DNA of 64,000 nt, from the NCBI GenBank assembly GCA_008694505.1, contig VZDJ01000219.1, positions 2,902,591 through 2,966,590 of the forward strand, in the 5' to 3' direction. How positions within the stretch are numbered: the first letter of the stretch is position 1; every line of letters starts with the position of its first letter. The notes below the pieces were generated by a model. The model was given only the letters and a program-made list of their open reading frames with translations. It had not been told where the DNA came from and did not search any database. Positions 50,866 to 64,000 of this stretch are shown one piece after another. A program made the translations under genes and the position numbers. The stretch is from Cyanoderma ruficeps. Lineage: Eukaryota > Chordata > Aves > Passeriformes > Timaliidae.

Positions 50866-53800
50866 ATTTATGAAGATTTAATGGGAGAGAAGGAAGGAAG
50901 CTGACAGAGTGCAAAAATATCTTTTCAGTTTACAATACCTTCACTTGGGAAGCCTGACAGTCTGTGGTCCATATTCAACATTAGATAGTCAATAAGGATT
51001 TTAAAAAGGGAGTGAAATCCCTTATCTTTTAATTAAAATTCAGATGCCTGGGTCCCAAAATTTCAATGATTTCAACTCATTGCAATCTGAAAGAAGGCCA
51101 CTGTGCTTCACCAAAGACCAGAGTAGAAAAGAAATTCCAGATCTGCTGAAAGGATTAAGAGCTGCTACCAACAGCAGTGAAGATATTTTGGCTCCATGTA
51201 TTAAATACATAAATGATGGACACCCCCTGGGTGAGTTTGGCAGTACCTCAGTCCTTGATTTAGACAGTTTAGTTTTAACCATTTGTGGAAAACAGAAATT
51301 TAATAATGGTCTAACCATCAAAGATTAAATGATTTTTACAAGCCTAAGCATCACAAATTCCACCTAAAAATGCACACTTTTAATACTGCAAGTATTTAAC
51401 CTCTCCAGCCATTTATTGAGTGGCACTGTATACTCATAAACTCCAGATATTTTGAAATCCAGAAGTGAATTTTGATAAAAGCAAAGCTCTAGATCAAAAA
51501 AAGGAATTCTATGCCTGTGGTTTTCGGTATGAGAAATGTTGAAGTATAAATGTGGCCGTCCAGAAATTTCTATCATACAAATTCAAAACTGATCTACATA
51601 GAAGACCCTTTAGAATACAACAATGCTAATAAGGCGAGGAACTGAACAAAAACCCATAGTCACTGTAAAAAATCAGCTTAAATTCTCTTTGCTTGTTAGC
51701 TTCAGTGGCACTCTGAAAGGATAAGTTGCAAATGAGGCAAACCAATGGGCATGAAAATTCCTAAGCAATGTGATTTTTTTTTTTTCTCAACTCTGTCCAG
51801 TAACAAGGAGGTGATTCAAATTATTCAGCAGATGGCTCAGATGTAAGAACAGCTTGGTAGAAGCAGGACAAGGCTAATTAGAGTATTATGCCTGTGATTC
51901 TTCTATATTTTCTACCTCATCCCTCCTTCCCTCCCAGAGAGTGTATCCAGCCTCTCCATTTCTCTTTCAAGCATCACCTTAAATCTCAGCAATGCTTTTC
52001 TGCAGAGGCACAGCCGGGAAGGGCAGGACAGGCAGGAGATTTGTGCCGAGCAGGGAGCCAGGAGGCAGAGCTTCCCTCCGGGCAGGGCTGCTGCTCCTTT
52101 CAGCTGCTCTCAGGGAGCTGCTGCTCTGCTGCATTCACAGCTGCTCGGGCTAAAAGCACCTGTCCATGCCCTGGCAATGCTCCTGCAGATTGGTGAGCAC
52201 GTTTCTGTGCACTGCTGCCCAAAGTAGGATCATGTGAACACATGAGATTGAAGGCCACAGGTTTCACACACCCAGTAAGATGAGACTATCAAAGGGATAT
52301 TTGCATTGGAATGGATGATGTTACTGACATGCCCAAGGTTGCACATCTGGACTAGAGAACAGGAAAACCGTTTTGTCTCTTGATCTAAGTCAAACTCATA
52401 CAAGCAATAAATACTATCCTGTTCGGAGCTTTTTGCTCCTTTTTACATTATCCGGGAAAAAACACAACGTATCTGCCTATGTGAATGCATAACTACTTCT
52501 CTGTTTTCTATGTTGCTACACATGGCAGGAATTACTGTCCACCTAATGCACAAATATAAATAATATGAACACTGAGACACCTATTAATTTCTCTCTTTGC
52601 TCATACAATTTCAAGTGTGATTGTTAATTTTATTTCTTTGTCTAAACTGTATCAAGGAAAGGGATGGAGATTATTTATACAAATCCTTTCTATTTAAGAT
52701 AATCTAAATATATATTGCTTGAAGACTGCCACCAGTGCTATCTTAGCATAACATAAATGGGTACAAAGATACACCAAGGCCATTTACCATTGTTTTTGGT
52801 TTTCTTTTCTTAACAGAATATACTACAATCAAAGCCATTGTGAGATATGCAGTGTTATAGGACTTCATGACTATACATTAAGAGAGCATCAGTAGAGCTG
52901 AGGAAAACAACTGTGAACAAGAATACCTGGATAATAAATAGAATTTATATATGACACATGATTTTAATGTGGCGTACATAAGTGAATTAGTAAATCACAC
53001 TCTGTGAATTTTTAGAAAGCAGGTTTAAAACAATATTTATTACTGCTTACAAGCTGGAACTCCAAATAGACCTGTACTAATAAATTTCCTAAAGCCTCCT
53101 AAACTAAATGCAGTTAGATCTTAAAATTTCCCCAGCATCCTGGAACAGTGAGCTGGAGGTAGAGAAGCCAGCCATGTATCAGCTATCCTGACAATGCTTT
53201 TTCATGGGAGAAATTGCTAAGGTAGAGAAGTTAGCAGAGTAGTGACAAGATGTTCAGATTTCTCTTTGCTGCACTCCACCACAGTCATTCGTGAAACAGG
53301 GACTGGGAGCAACCATCATAGTAAAGATCAATACATGAGTAGTTTTATTCTTCTTCTCAAAGAAGAATAAATATCTTCCCTTTTCTTAATGAAGTTGTTT
53401 CTGATTTAATAAGATCAAACTCTAAGGAATATTTTTCTCTTTGTTTGATCTTAAAATGTATGCAAGTGTTTGAAATTACCCCAACTGGCTTCAACACAAC
53501 CAAGCCCCTGTAGAACTTTTAACACAAACTAAAGCAGGCCCAGTGTAACAGGCCCAATGAAATAACCAAGTCCACAGCTCAGACAACGTTATTAGCTCAA
53601 GACTAATATGAAACAGTGATATTGTAAATGTGTTCCAACATATTTTTCTGCAAAACATCAACCATCACACTGAGCAAATGTGTTGTTAGTTACATTCACT
53701 GTTTAAGCTTCAGCCATGCTCAGCTGGACCAACATAGTTTTGTGCATAATCTGAAAATTTATATAAAAATATCTATATAACATATATATAATATCGCAAA

Positions 53801-56800
53801 GAGTCCAGCCAACTTTATCTTATTTTACATCAGATAATATAACTTCCAGCAGGGGTTGTATTAACATACTGCTTTTAGGTAAAGAAATTGAAAACCACCA
53901 TGTAAATGGAAAGAGTTCTGTGCCATATTTTTAGTAAAAATCTTCTAGAGAGCGGGCAAACAGTACAATGCAATAATTCAGGGATGTTTTAATCATACCA
54001 TCTGGGTTGTAGAACTAACGAGCAAAAGGGTCTTCCTATTAGTGTCTGTAACAGTAATTGTTATTTTAATTGGCTGAAATAAACTCTGCTGCCCCCAGGC
54101 CAGCCATAACACTATGATGGTGTGGACCTGCTTTCCCTTCAGAAGGTAGAAGTGCAATGGAAACCTGCCCTGTGAATAAGTAAGAAGGTAAAATAGAGCA
54201 GTTACTAATTTTCATAAAGCTTGTTTGGGGGGTAAAAACAAAATGAAAAACCCCACAGCCTAAAAATAAAATGGAATACAATATAATAAATTTTCCTGGA
54301 CATGAAAGCTTTCTGGCATTACACAGCATTTTAATCATGCATCTGGCTTGAAAATTACTGGAGAAAGGATGGTCTTGTAAGTACTCCATCTTCTGGCTCC
54401 TCTGACAAGAATCCCATGTAGGTGATAATTATAATGTATAATTTGGGTGATTTAAAGTTTATTGGAAAGAGAAGACATTAAAAATAAATTTAGGAATGAG
54501 TACTTTACAAAATATCCTTGACCATCATATTCAAGGTAGAATCAAGGTCCCTAACCAGTTAATCATAGAAATATTTACTTAAGTGGATATTTGCATTTAA
54601 TCAAGCAGTACCAAAGTGTTCATCTGTTAATGAAGGAACCATGTTTGGTGCTTCTCTCCCTTTGCTCGTAGCACACAGCCACAAAACTGCTGTGCTGAAA
54701 GGACTCTGCCCCCTCTCGTGCCTCCCCGGGAACATCCTAATCCCAGCTTCTGTGAGGGCATGGCTTACCTGTCCCTGGAAACTGGAGCAGCAGCCAAGTT
54801 AAAGATTCCCTATGGATCAGGAGAACATGAATCTGATAAAAGGAGTGAATTCAGACTTTGTAACAACAACTGATGTCCTTCCACTACCAAGTCAGGCTTT
54901 TTGACACCTGGACTGGAATGAGCAAAGTCCAAACAAAGTAAATCTTTAGGACATTGTTCAGCATTTCCAATTAGATATTCCACGAGGCTCTCCAGGTTTG
55001 CTGTTGTGTTTTCTATCCAGTGATGATTAACTGTCCCCAGAGAGTCCTGCAGTGCCTGAGGTTGTTATAAGCACAGACTTTTTTCAGAGACAGTAGCCTG
55101 CCTATCCAAAGCCCAGGTATCTGGGCCCTTTGTAGGCAGCAGTGCCTTGTCATGTTTCAATTGCTTCAAACTTGAAAAGAGCTGGGAAAGGTTAATTCTG
55201 GATATGAGAAAATACACCAAAAAGAAAAAAATATACAAAGAATTTTTGCATCAAAGGCAAGGCTGAATTTTGGTGTCCTTCCTGCCCCTGTGTCTGAAAA
55301 CAATTGTTTACACTAACTTCACTAACTTCTATATTTAACTGTGCCCTGGTCTCTACATTGGGGATGATAATAATACTGAAACACCTGCAGGATTTTGGTT
55401 AGCACTGAAACAAAGTGACTGATTTACCTGTTGAGAGGAAAAGCTTTTTCTGCAGGAGATTGTAGCTGTATGAGGCCTCCTACAGCCTGTACCCTCCTGA
55501 AGGACTTCAGGACTTCCTGCTATTTCATTTGATATCTTCACCTCCCAATGCTTAATAACAGTATTTTAAAGGATCAGTGAAGAAACAAAAGTTGTTTTTC
55601 TAAAATGAAATAACTTTAGTAATGTCACCTTGCTGCTCATTGCCTTTGCCATATTTTAAAGTGTAGAATAGACAAACTGCGCTTAGGCAACTAAAAGATG
55701 AGGAACCAAGATTAAATCCTTATAGTTATATATATTGTATCCTTATAAATATATATTTTACATTTTGAAATGTAGGGTGTCGTTATTAAGGAAATGAAAA
55801 TAGAATTTCCATTTCAGAGGATTGAGCTTTGAGATAACTATGGCTGAATGCTCCCTATGTTATAAAAGGTTTTTACAGTAGTTATGTTCTGTCTTTATAA
55901 AACAACAGCAGCAAGTTCAAGATTTGCCAGATTTTAGCAGCAGCAGTGACCCCACTTTACCTTTTGTTTAATGGACTTACACATATATTTTGGCTCCATG
56001 CTTCCATGCTAAAAAAAAAAAATCCAAGAACAAATGTCTTAGGCTCTATTGGAAAGACAAGACATACTTTTTCTCTGATTACTAGCTTTGTATCATCCAG
56101 ACAGTCCAGGGTCTTGCCTGGCCTTGTTTAGCTCTGGCAGCAATTGTCTAGCAATTAGATAATTGTCCCTTGAATTAGTTTTAGTTAGTTTTAATTTATA
56201 GCGATGACAGGTACTTATTCACCGTAGAGTGAATGAACGACCATTCCAGCACAAGTGTGCTCTGCAGGAGGACTCCGGCAGCACCAACAGAGGCCCCAGG
56301 ACATAAGCAAAACCATAAGGATCCTCCAGGAGGAAAACATTCTTTCATTCCCGTGAATTTCATTTCAAAGGAAACAAAGCAAACAAGAAGAATGAACAAT
56401 GGAACCTATGGAAAGTCAAAGAATACATAAGCAGAATAAATTTTATAAAAACAAACCGAATTCACCCTAAAACTGGGAAGGAAGAAACGGCCAATATCAA
56501 AGGGTTCCCAAAAGAAAGAAGCAAACCTTCCTCACTACTTCCTCCCAGCCCTCCCAACAAAGGCTCCAGGATGCTGACAGCTTTTTGTAACCCCTCTCCC
56601 CCTGAAGGGATCACCCGTGGTACTGGGGGACACCCCTGGTAAAGTTTACTCTGATTTACCATTCTGAACAACAGATTTCCACAAAATAGCTCTCAAAGCA
56701 GGAAAAAAAACCCCTGAATTTAAGTTATCCTGGCTCTTCTTATGGAGGTTCATTTTTAAACCAGTTCTAATTTACCCTTTTTCATCTGGAGCAGCTTCTT

Positions 56801-58475
56801 TAGTAAAGTCAATGGTGTCATATGGAAACATTAGGAACAGATGTGGGTGATTAATAACTGTAGAAAAGCTAAATTTTTAATGATAGACCACATAAATCTC
56901 TCCACTATGAGATGTTACCTCTTCAGTCTGTAGCCTTTGAATAGTTTTTCTGAGGTGTTTGCTGCTTTTTTCTCCTTTGAAGTATACTCAGAATATATGA
57001 TACTAATTATGATGATACACTAATTATCAGAGACCTGAAGCATTAAAGACTGATATTTATTGCCTTTTGTATTTTCAAAACTAAAAAAAATCCTTACAGT
57101 CAAGTTACCATGATAGTATATAAATAAGGAATACTATTTAGATGTTATCTGTAAAAAACCCTTTTCTTCAGCACAATTTTTTAAATGTAAAGTGTTTTAA
57201 GCTACTGGTGAAAGAGGGAATTGTCCTTTGATAGTATTCTAATATGTCCATAAAAAACAACTTGAGAATATTAAGTTGAAAGAAAATTTAGAAGAATTAC
57301 TAATTTTAAAATGACTTCTACTAAAACTTGTCTTAAGTTTCTCTCTAACTGGAATGGTATTTAAGCCTGTGCCTAAATCATCCCGAAGTTACCCTGTGGC
57401 TGAGCATATCCTTGCACATTTGCTGAATGAGCCTGTAGGAACTAATACCAATTGACTAGATCTTGAGATTCAGAAAAATTATTGGTGTTTTCTGCAGTCA
57501 GCACAACCCCATCACGTCCTCTATTAATCTGAAGCTATGAAACACTAATGTGAACTGAATTTTACAAGAATAGCCCGACAAATTCTACTCCTTTACCTTT
57601 TTAAAACAAAATTTATTTTTATATATTTTTTGTTTTACTTAAGAAAGAACCATAGTAATATCTGCATGTAAAATGTGAGCTTCCCGGAACCTATATTAAA
57701 TTAAATATTGACTTACCAAGTACTATGCCATTCATTATTTACTTTACTCAATCTGTGGGATTTATTAAAAAATTGATAAGAATGGCTACTGGCAAAATCC
57801 CTCCAGGTGAGCTCCCTAGCCAAGCCAATTATGAAATAAGTAAACCTACAGTTACTACAATAAAATGACAGTATTCGATTTTAGCAGTTGGTGATATTTT
57901 TAAAGGACGCTTTGAGACACTTACTTGAAATGAATTAGGTGCAGTTTCATAAAAAAAAATTTAAGATTGCTTTTATTCTGTTATTTGCCAGACCTTTCTG
58001 TTCCCCTCTGCCCTTTTCCAAAAGTTGATTTCTCATTTTATTAACAGGGTTTTTTCCCTGTATTTTAAGAGTTTTCATTCTCCCCTAATGTTCTCTATTT
58101 TGAACCCACTCGTGTATATCTGAGAAGTTCTCCTCAGTGCTACAGACCAACCTGCAAGGAACTGTGGAAATACTTTTAAGTGTGAAGACAATTTTATAGG
58201 GGAAAGGACATTTCCAGCCATCTTTTTTCTTGGTGCTAGTGGCTGGACTGCTACAATGTGTGCAGGAATGAGTTTTGCATGGAATTTGCTATGTGAGCAA
58301 TTCTATGGATACACAGGTCAGGCCTGCACAGGTTTCAATGTCCTCAATTCAGATTTCTCATTAAACCCTAAGCAGTACACATTAAAGGAATAATCAAAAA
58401 CATTCTCAGTGTTGTTAACTGCAAAAAAACACAGCAGGGGCGTAAGAGGAACAGAATCTACAATCATCCTTTTCT

Positions 58476-58490
58476 TTGTTGTTGTTGTTG
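58476..58490 (+). repeat. (TTG)5 microsatellite
   Basis: Five exact TTG units inside a T-rich run. Too short to be informative beyond being a simple repeat. Confidence 0.9.
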
Positions 58491-60734
58491 TTTTTAGTTA
58501 ATAGATTTTTTTTTTAATAAATGGATAAATAATTTTTAAATTTATGGAGAAACACTACACTGTTGCACAATATGTCCCCTGCTCTCCAACCTCAGTTTCT
58601 CTTATGTTGTCTGAGCCTGTGGTTGCTTTCCAGCAGGGATACACCTCACCTGGTTTTCACCCCCACACTAGGTCAAAAACTTTCCAATAGAAAGAACTTG
58701 TAAATCATGCAAGAAAAAAAAAATATTACAGCCTCAGGTGCTAATTGGTCACATCCTTGTATTGAAAGACCACAGGTAGTTTGAAAAAAGAAAACTAAAG
58801 TTCATAAAACTTAATTACTAAGAAGGTTCTGAGCACAGAGAGCTCCACAGACCCTGAACCCAAGCAAACCTGAGCATGAACGCACTGAAATATCCCATGG
58901 AAAACTGCCTTAATTCAGGTCACCATTAGAGAACTCCTTAAACATCAACACCAAAGATCCATGCTGAAGTCACCAGGCAGGACGTGGTGGCATTTTGACA
59001 GACCCCAGCATGTGCTGGGGACATGGAGCCATCAGCAAGTGAAAAGTTCTTGTTCCCGAGCTGCAGCCTCACTCTTAGAACCACTCTGGTCTGAAAATCT
59101 CAGTCTGCTGTGGCACAAAAACCTTGCCCAAGCTTTACAGAGATCCAGAAGAAAGCAAACACCATGAGGAGCTAAGTTCATGATTTTCATTATGTTTGGA
59201 TACACTACTAATAAAGATTTCTTGACAGAAAACCGTCTGCAACATCATATCTATCAATATCAACACTCAGACACTAATTCTGTTAACAATAAAAGAGTGA
59301 TCATAATCTTGCACCTGCATATAAAGAGTTTATGGGCTTTCATTCGATAAAAAGTTGCAGAGGTGGTGTGGAACTGAAAAAACATGAACATGTCTCTTCA
59401 GGAGACAGCTTAAGAATTGACATACCTGTAATCATAACTGGGGGAGATTTTTTTAATCAGCATGTGTGGGAAGGAAAGAAAATGAAACCTCACATGTAAG
59501 TACAAACCCTACTTAGATATTAATTCTGGGCCTTGGTACGAAGTGGACAAGATCAAAGATATGAATTTTAATAACTATTCCGTTAATTTTATGATATTTT
59601 GCAAAGTTCAATATTATTTACCATGTAAACATCTTACAAGAAGGTGATGAGGACTAGAGCTTGGCCTTACTCTTGTACCAACATAAAATCTACATTTTAA
59701 TTTTCTTGAGGCCAAGAAAAGGGGGAGGAAAACATACCTATCCTTTCAAAATTTGAACAGTTTGATTTAACTCTTGCAATTTTATTTTAAAACATCCACA
59801 TGAGTTATGTTCTTTAAAAGTAGTACAGAGATTTCATAATCAAATATTTCTTAAACTTAAAGAAATTATTGAATTTAGGGGCTGAGGCATAATCAAAGCA
59901 TGGGCATAAACAATAATCTTGCTAACAGGAATTGGAAATGTTGAGAATCATTCTTGATTCAATGAACCAATGCACTAGAGAAAAAAAACAAGACTGAATC
60001 CTGGTCCCGTTTTATTTCATTTTGCTTGTGAGGAAACATTGTTTCTTGCAGAATTTTTCTTCCAAACCTTCCAGAAGCCTGCAGAAACTGTCCATCATCT
60101 TTCTGTTCTTTAGGAGAGACTCACAGGAGGGGGCACTTCCATGCTGATCTCTTGGAGACACGTTGTCTCCTTTAGACTAATCTGTTTGAAATGCCATTTT
60201 AAGAGATTGGGAAGCTTCCAAAAGAAATCTAAGGAAGATTCATATTAAGAATTATTAAGGTATGAAGCAAATGTTATGGGAAGAAAATGTTATGTGGCAG
60301 TTTGCAAAATAATTGGATTCGATAATCATTGTGGAAAAAGGATTAGGTTTTAAACTCTCCAAAATACATGCACAAGCAAACAGCAGATGTTTTTTATATT
60401 ATGAAAAGGACATCATATACATACAGTTTTAAATATTCATCTGAGACATAGCAGTATATTATGTTTAAAGCTGTGGGGCTTGACTTTGAAATTTTTTAAA
60501 GGTTTTGTAAAGATTTGAAGCCTTTTAAATATATAATTTTTTATAAATTAAAGTAATTGAAAGAACTAGTTCCAGACAGCAAATGAAAACACAGTAATTT
60601 AGCTGACATCAAGTTATGAAAATATTGCACTTTTTTGAATGCTGTCCCATGTGTTTGCTGCAGATGGGTGCTTTGAGAAAGGATCACAGTGAATTTTTAC
60701 ATCAGAATTTTCAAAGTACCCCAAAGAATCTCTT

Positions 60735-61022
60735 TTTACAAGGAGTCACGTGGAAAAGAGGAGGGGCCATAGATCCAGGTTCCTTCTGGGGAGATTCTGA
60801 CTACACACAAGGAGAAAACTTTTCCCAGTGAGAACAATCAGCCATTGGCATAATGTCCCCAGGAAGGTGACAGATTCCCCAGTATTGGACACGTTCAAGG
60901 TTCTGCTGAGCAGGGTGCTGGGCCACCTGATCTACACCATGTTTTACAGTGCTTTGCCAAGAAATGTTGAACCACATTATCCCTGAGGTCCCCCTCCATC
61001 CTCCTATGCTGTCCATGCTGTG
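60735..61022 (+). mobile_element. CR1 LINE 3'-terminal fragment, plus strand
   Basis: Diagnostic CR1 blocks appear in order: GGTTCCTTCTGGGGAGAT, TTTTCCCAGTGAGAACAATC, CCCCAGGAAGGTGACAGATT, CCAGTATTGGACACGTTCAA, CAGGGTGCTGGGCCACCTGA, GCTTTGCCAAGAAATGTTG and ATCCCTGAGGTCCC. It ends in TCCTATGCTGTCCATGC, a decayed form of the terminal octamer repeat. It is 5'-truncated and diverged, with a small insertion near TTTTACAGTGCTTTGCC. A minus-strand open frame over it (60801-61055) is antisense noise. Confidence 0.92.
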
Positions 61023-64000
61023 CAAATCGCCTTCCAAACATAAAGAATGCCACAAAGGACTTCCACTACAAGCATGAAAATGTAATTAGCAGATACAAAG
61101 GGAATGGAAACAATGCATGATGACTTTCTTTCCTCCTTTAACCTAGAATAACCAAGGCTATTAAAATCACATGACTAACAAACGAACCTAACCTTGTTCG
61201 TTTAGGGATTTGTTTTGTAGTTTATATTGTGTGGAAGTTGGAATGATTGACATTTACCCTCCAGATACAACTAAACAGTCAGACAATGCTTCAAAGAAAA
61301 CTACTACAGATGCTAATTTTACCTAATGCTGACATAAAACCAACAACACAAACACATTGCCTCATTTTCCTGTATTTTAGTGAGAATACATTGCAGCTGG
61401 TTCAAATGATCAGGGACAGATCAATATTTTAATACCTTTCAAAATTTTTTTCACCTAGTTTGGTGAGTATCCTGTCTTTTCTTGCATCTGCATGTTTCAA
61501 GAAATTTATGACATGCATTGAACATTTGCTCTTTTAGTTTGACTCCTACTTAGCTTAGAGGAAGGAGAATTAGAGAGACCCACAGGTATTTAGAGTAGAT
61601 TAAGACTGATATTCCCGTAGTGAAAATTTTCATTAGGCGCATAGTGAAATGAGAGTGAGACAGGAGGGAGGGAGAGGTGACATCCTCCCTAGGATGGACT
61701 CTGTGCCTTTCCAGCCAGCACAGGGGCTGCAGTGCTGAGTTTCTCACCTCCCTGGGATAATGTGGAGCTGGACCTGGGATCCAGGCTCTGGCAGAGCCCA
61801 GCACAGCCCATGAGCTTCCACGTGAGGTCCTTACCAAGGGGCTGAATGCTCCCTCCCAATCCCAGAAACCCAGGTGTGTTGTAGATTAGTACAACTTACA
61901 AGCAGTGTGTGGAAATTTATTATGATAATTGTTGCTTTTATTTTTTATTTCCCTGAACTCAAAGATAATTAATGCCAGTATGTGTCCTGGTGTCTGACTC
62001 CCTTAATTGGCCCTATGGTGCCTTGGGTGTTTGAAAATTCACTCACTTAAAGCCTTTTATTTTGTTTCTCTTTTTTTTTTTTCTTTTCCTTTTGACTTGT
62101 TTTCCTGGAGCTGTTCATTAGTGCCTAAAATATTTGATTACATTTAATTGTAATGTCTTCAATTCTGTGCACCTGCTGCAATTTATGTAGTGGGGGAAAA
62201 TAAGAGCTACAGAAGCTAAAAAGTGACGTGAGGAATTGAATGTTAAAAAGAATTCCCCTGCAAAAGGTAATTGGGGTTAAATACGGAAACAAACCAAACA
62301 TATTCTCAGCTGGGGTTTCCTACCTGCTACGGTAACACCAAAAGGATTTGTTGCATAATGGTTTTCTTTTCAGTGTTCACATTCAAAGTTTTCATCTCCA
62401 TTTTAACATTCCTAATTATTTTAAACCATATCTCTAGCATGACAAAGTCCATGTACTGCTGGGCCTGCAGGGCTGCAGTCCTGAGCTCCACTCTCACATG
62501 AAGATGTGTTCCTTTAGTACATCTTTCCCAGACTTGCCACCTGTCTTTTAACAAAAGATGTACATTTTGCTACCTTTTGTTTTCCTTACAATTACTGAAA
62601 TGGTTAAAATTTTCCTGGCTGACACTTTAGTTTTAAGACACAGCTTACAGCATTTGCAGATCGGTCAATAATACTAATACAAATTAGCATCCCTGAGTAC
62701 TCAAATGCCCCTGACATCACTGGAGAAGGAATATGGGATAGAGCAAACAACAAAATTCTTGTGTATTTTTAAGAAGGAAATTTCCTCAGAAGGTTTTTTT
62801 TTAAAAGCTGTATCGTGCTTTTTCATTTATCTCCAAGGAGTGGTGTAAACCTGTAGAAAAGGTTCTAAAACATATATTTTTCAGAATAAAACTAATTAGA
62901 TCAGTTTTAACACTTCAAGGTTACCATGATGTGAGAAACTCTTATTTCAGCACTGCAGAGGAGAAGCAAAGAACAAAACTCTCACCTGCTGATGTCTCTG
63001 ATAGCTCACAGCACAGAGCTCACTGTTGTGACCCATTAAGGACTCTTTGCCAAGGGAATTCCACAATTCTTATGCAGTGGCATCCCAATGCTCTTATTTA
63101 TTTCTCTGTTTGGCAAATATTACCTGGGGCATTTTAAAGCAACAGTTAGTGATCCAGACAAACCAAGGTCAGAAATATATTTATCCCTGCCATCTCTCAC
63201 TAGGACTGAAAATGACAAACACTGGTATCTCTGCTTTTAGAATAATATTATTAATAATAGTCACAAACTGTAATAAACTCTCAGGGCTTCCACACAATGA
63301 ACATTTTATGTTAATATCTACATTTCACTCTATTGGGGAAACCACAGGGCTGTCAACAAATGCTAGAAATTAATCTTACATAGAACCAGAGACAGCAATG
63401 CACTGATGAGATGTGATGACAAACACTACTCTCCAGTCATTCCCAACAAGCCCTTAAACAAATGTTACAGCAAATGTGTGGCATATTTTTACCTCAATTC
63501 AAGAACTGTCCCTGACGTCAACAACAGAAGACTGCTCTACAACTGAGGGCATGGGACCAACAGTGAGCAGGATGGTATTTTATTCTCTAGATTCAAGACA
63601 GATTTCCTGTCAAGACACTTGATTTATGTTTCCCTGACCTCCTGTGTAAAATGGAAATAAATGATGCTTTTTGCCAGTTTTTAATCACAGCACATTTGGT
63701 AGCCCCAGAAGCCACTGCTTTTGAACTTCCTTACAACCACCCTCTACCAGTCGCACTGTAAATTACAGGGCTTCTGAGATGGGAATAGCAGCTCAATGTT
63801 TTAATTCTGTTTCTGCAAACAAGCCAGAGTAATTACCTCAAAAGAGGTGATGGGATGCATTTAATGGGTTAAGATCAGTCTCGTTATTTCTATTTTAGGA
63901 ATCTTGAGATTTTTTTGCATTTAGAACCAAAAGGTGACCAGAGCCACAAGGTCCAGTGGTTATGGATGACATGGAACTGTGACAACCTTGGTACATAAAC
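61023..64000. other. AT-rich unique DNA with one GC-richer patch
   Basis: No gene is recognised. Bases 61660-61850 are GC-rich relative to neighbours and contain a small hairpin GGCTCT-GGC-AGAGCC (about 61786-61800). The antisense 95-codon frame there has no signature. A T/C-rich run lies at about 62065-62092. The 108-codon plus-strand frame at 63047-63373 has no recognisable domain. The window ends inside ordinary AT-rich sequence. Confidence 0.6.

Larger units (their letters stand above)
44881..60734. other. Long AT-rich stretch, no confirmed gene
   Basis: About 16 kb without a recognisable gene or classifiable transposon. Contents noted are an (AT)n microsatellite at 45618-45636 and a 136-codon plus-strand frame at 46056-46466 with no domain. 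There is an A13 run at 48118-48130, an isolated N at 50865, and a 280-bp segment open on both strands at 51040-51328. GC-richer patches lie at about 51995-52150, 54660-54790, 56235-56320 and 56500-56640, and a (TTG)5 run at 58476-58490. A second conserved-element-like stretch lies at 49370-49700. Confidence 0.6.

Noticed and set aside
61786..61800. GGCTCT-GGC-AGAGCC hairpin as a possible structured RNA or terminator
   Set aside because: The stem is only 6 bp with a 3-nt loop in GC-rich DNA, and no RNA family features surround it.
1..64000. Bacterial-style systems: operons, CRISPR arrays, phage or defence islands
   Set aside because: There are no gene-length frames, no regularly spaced repeats and no ribosome-binding context. 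The repeats are avian retroposons.
1..64000. tRNA, 5S, U6 or mitochondrial-DNA insertions
   Set aside because: I looked for A/B-box-like and U6-start text and for mitochondrial gene text and recognised none. A covariance-model search would be needed to exclude diverged copies.

Overview
The window is nuclear vertebrate DNA, almost certainly from a bird and probably a songbird. It is AT-rich and CpG-poor. It holds several CR1 retroposon fragments, some ending in the avian-style ATTCTGTG-type 3' repeats, and two solo endogenous-retrovirus LTRs of avian type. The species call comes from repeat style and is an inference. No bacterial or viral gene organisation, CRISPR array, tRNA or rRNA is visible. 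The longest open frames are about 137 codons, and the three longest lie in repeats, low-complexity DNA or unremarkable sequence. I recognise no protein-coding gene, so the window reads as intergenic desert or a very long intron.

Layout. Bases 1-16,780 are mostly unique AT-rich DNA with a 44-nt pyrimidine tract, a poly-T run ending in an N, a C14 run, an A-rich tract (14,300-14,486) and a CpG-retaining patch near 7.0-7.5 kb. Bases 16,775-17,440 form a compact repeat cluster. It contains a solo LTR with a perfect 6-bp target duplication, a perfect 19-bp hairpin touching its edge, and a minus-strand CR1. A short CR1 3' end lies at 19.8 kb, and a dense CpG micro-cluster at 20.3 kb. The 21-38 kb part is mostly unique. 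It contains a 32-bp TAATTA palindrome array, a 29-N gap, a 72-bp in-frame tandem duplication, and two exon-like segments near 23.4 and 30.5 kb. From 38.2 to 44.3 kb there are a plus-strand CR1 carrying a 44-bp internal duplication, a 579-bp solo LTR, and an old CR1 that still shows the reverse-transcriptase SGVPQGS motif. From 44.4 kb to the end the sequence is mostly unique. It has two stretches that look like conserved non-coding elements, a CR1 tail at 60.7-61.0 kb, and scattered GC-richer patches.

No set of genes here works together. The candidate novelties are structural or regulatory: the LTR beside the hairpin, the homeodomain-type palindrome array, the CpG clusters, the repeat-bearing orphan frame and the possible unannotated exons. 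All need alignment or transcript data to confirm.
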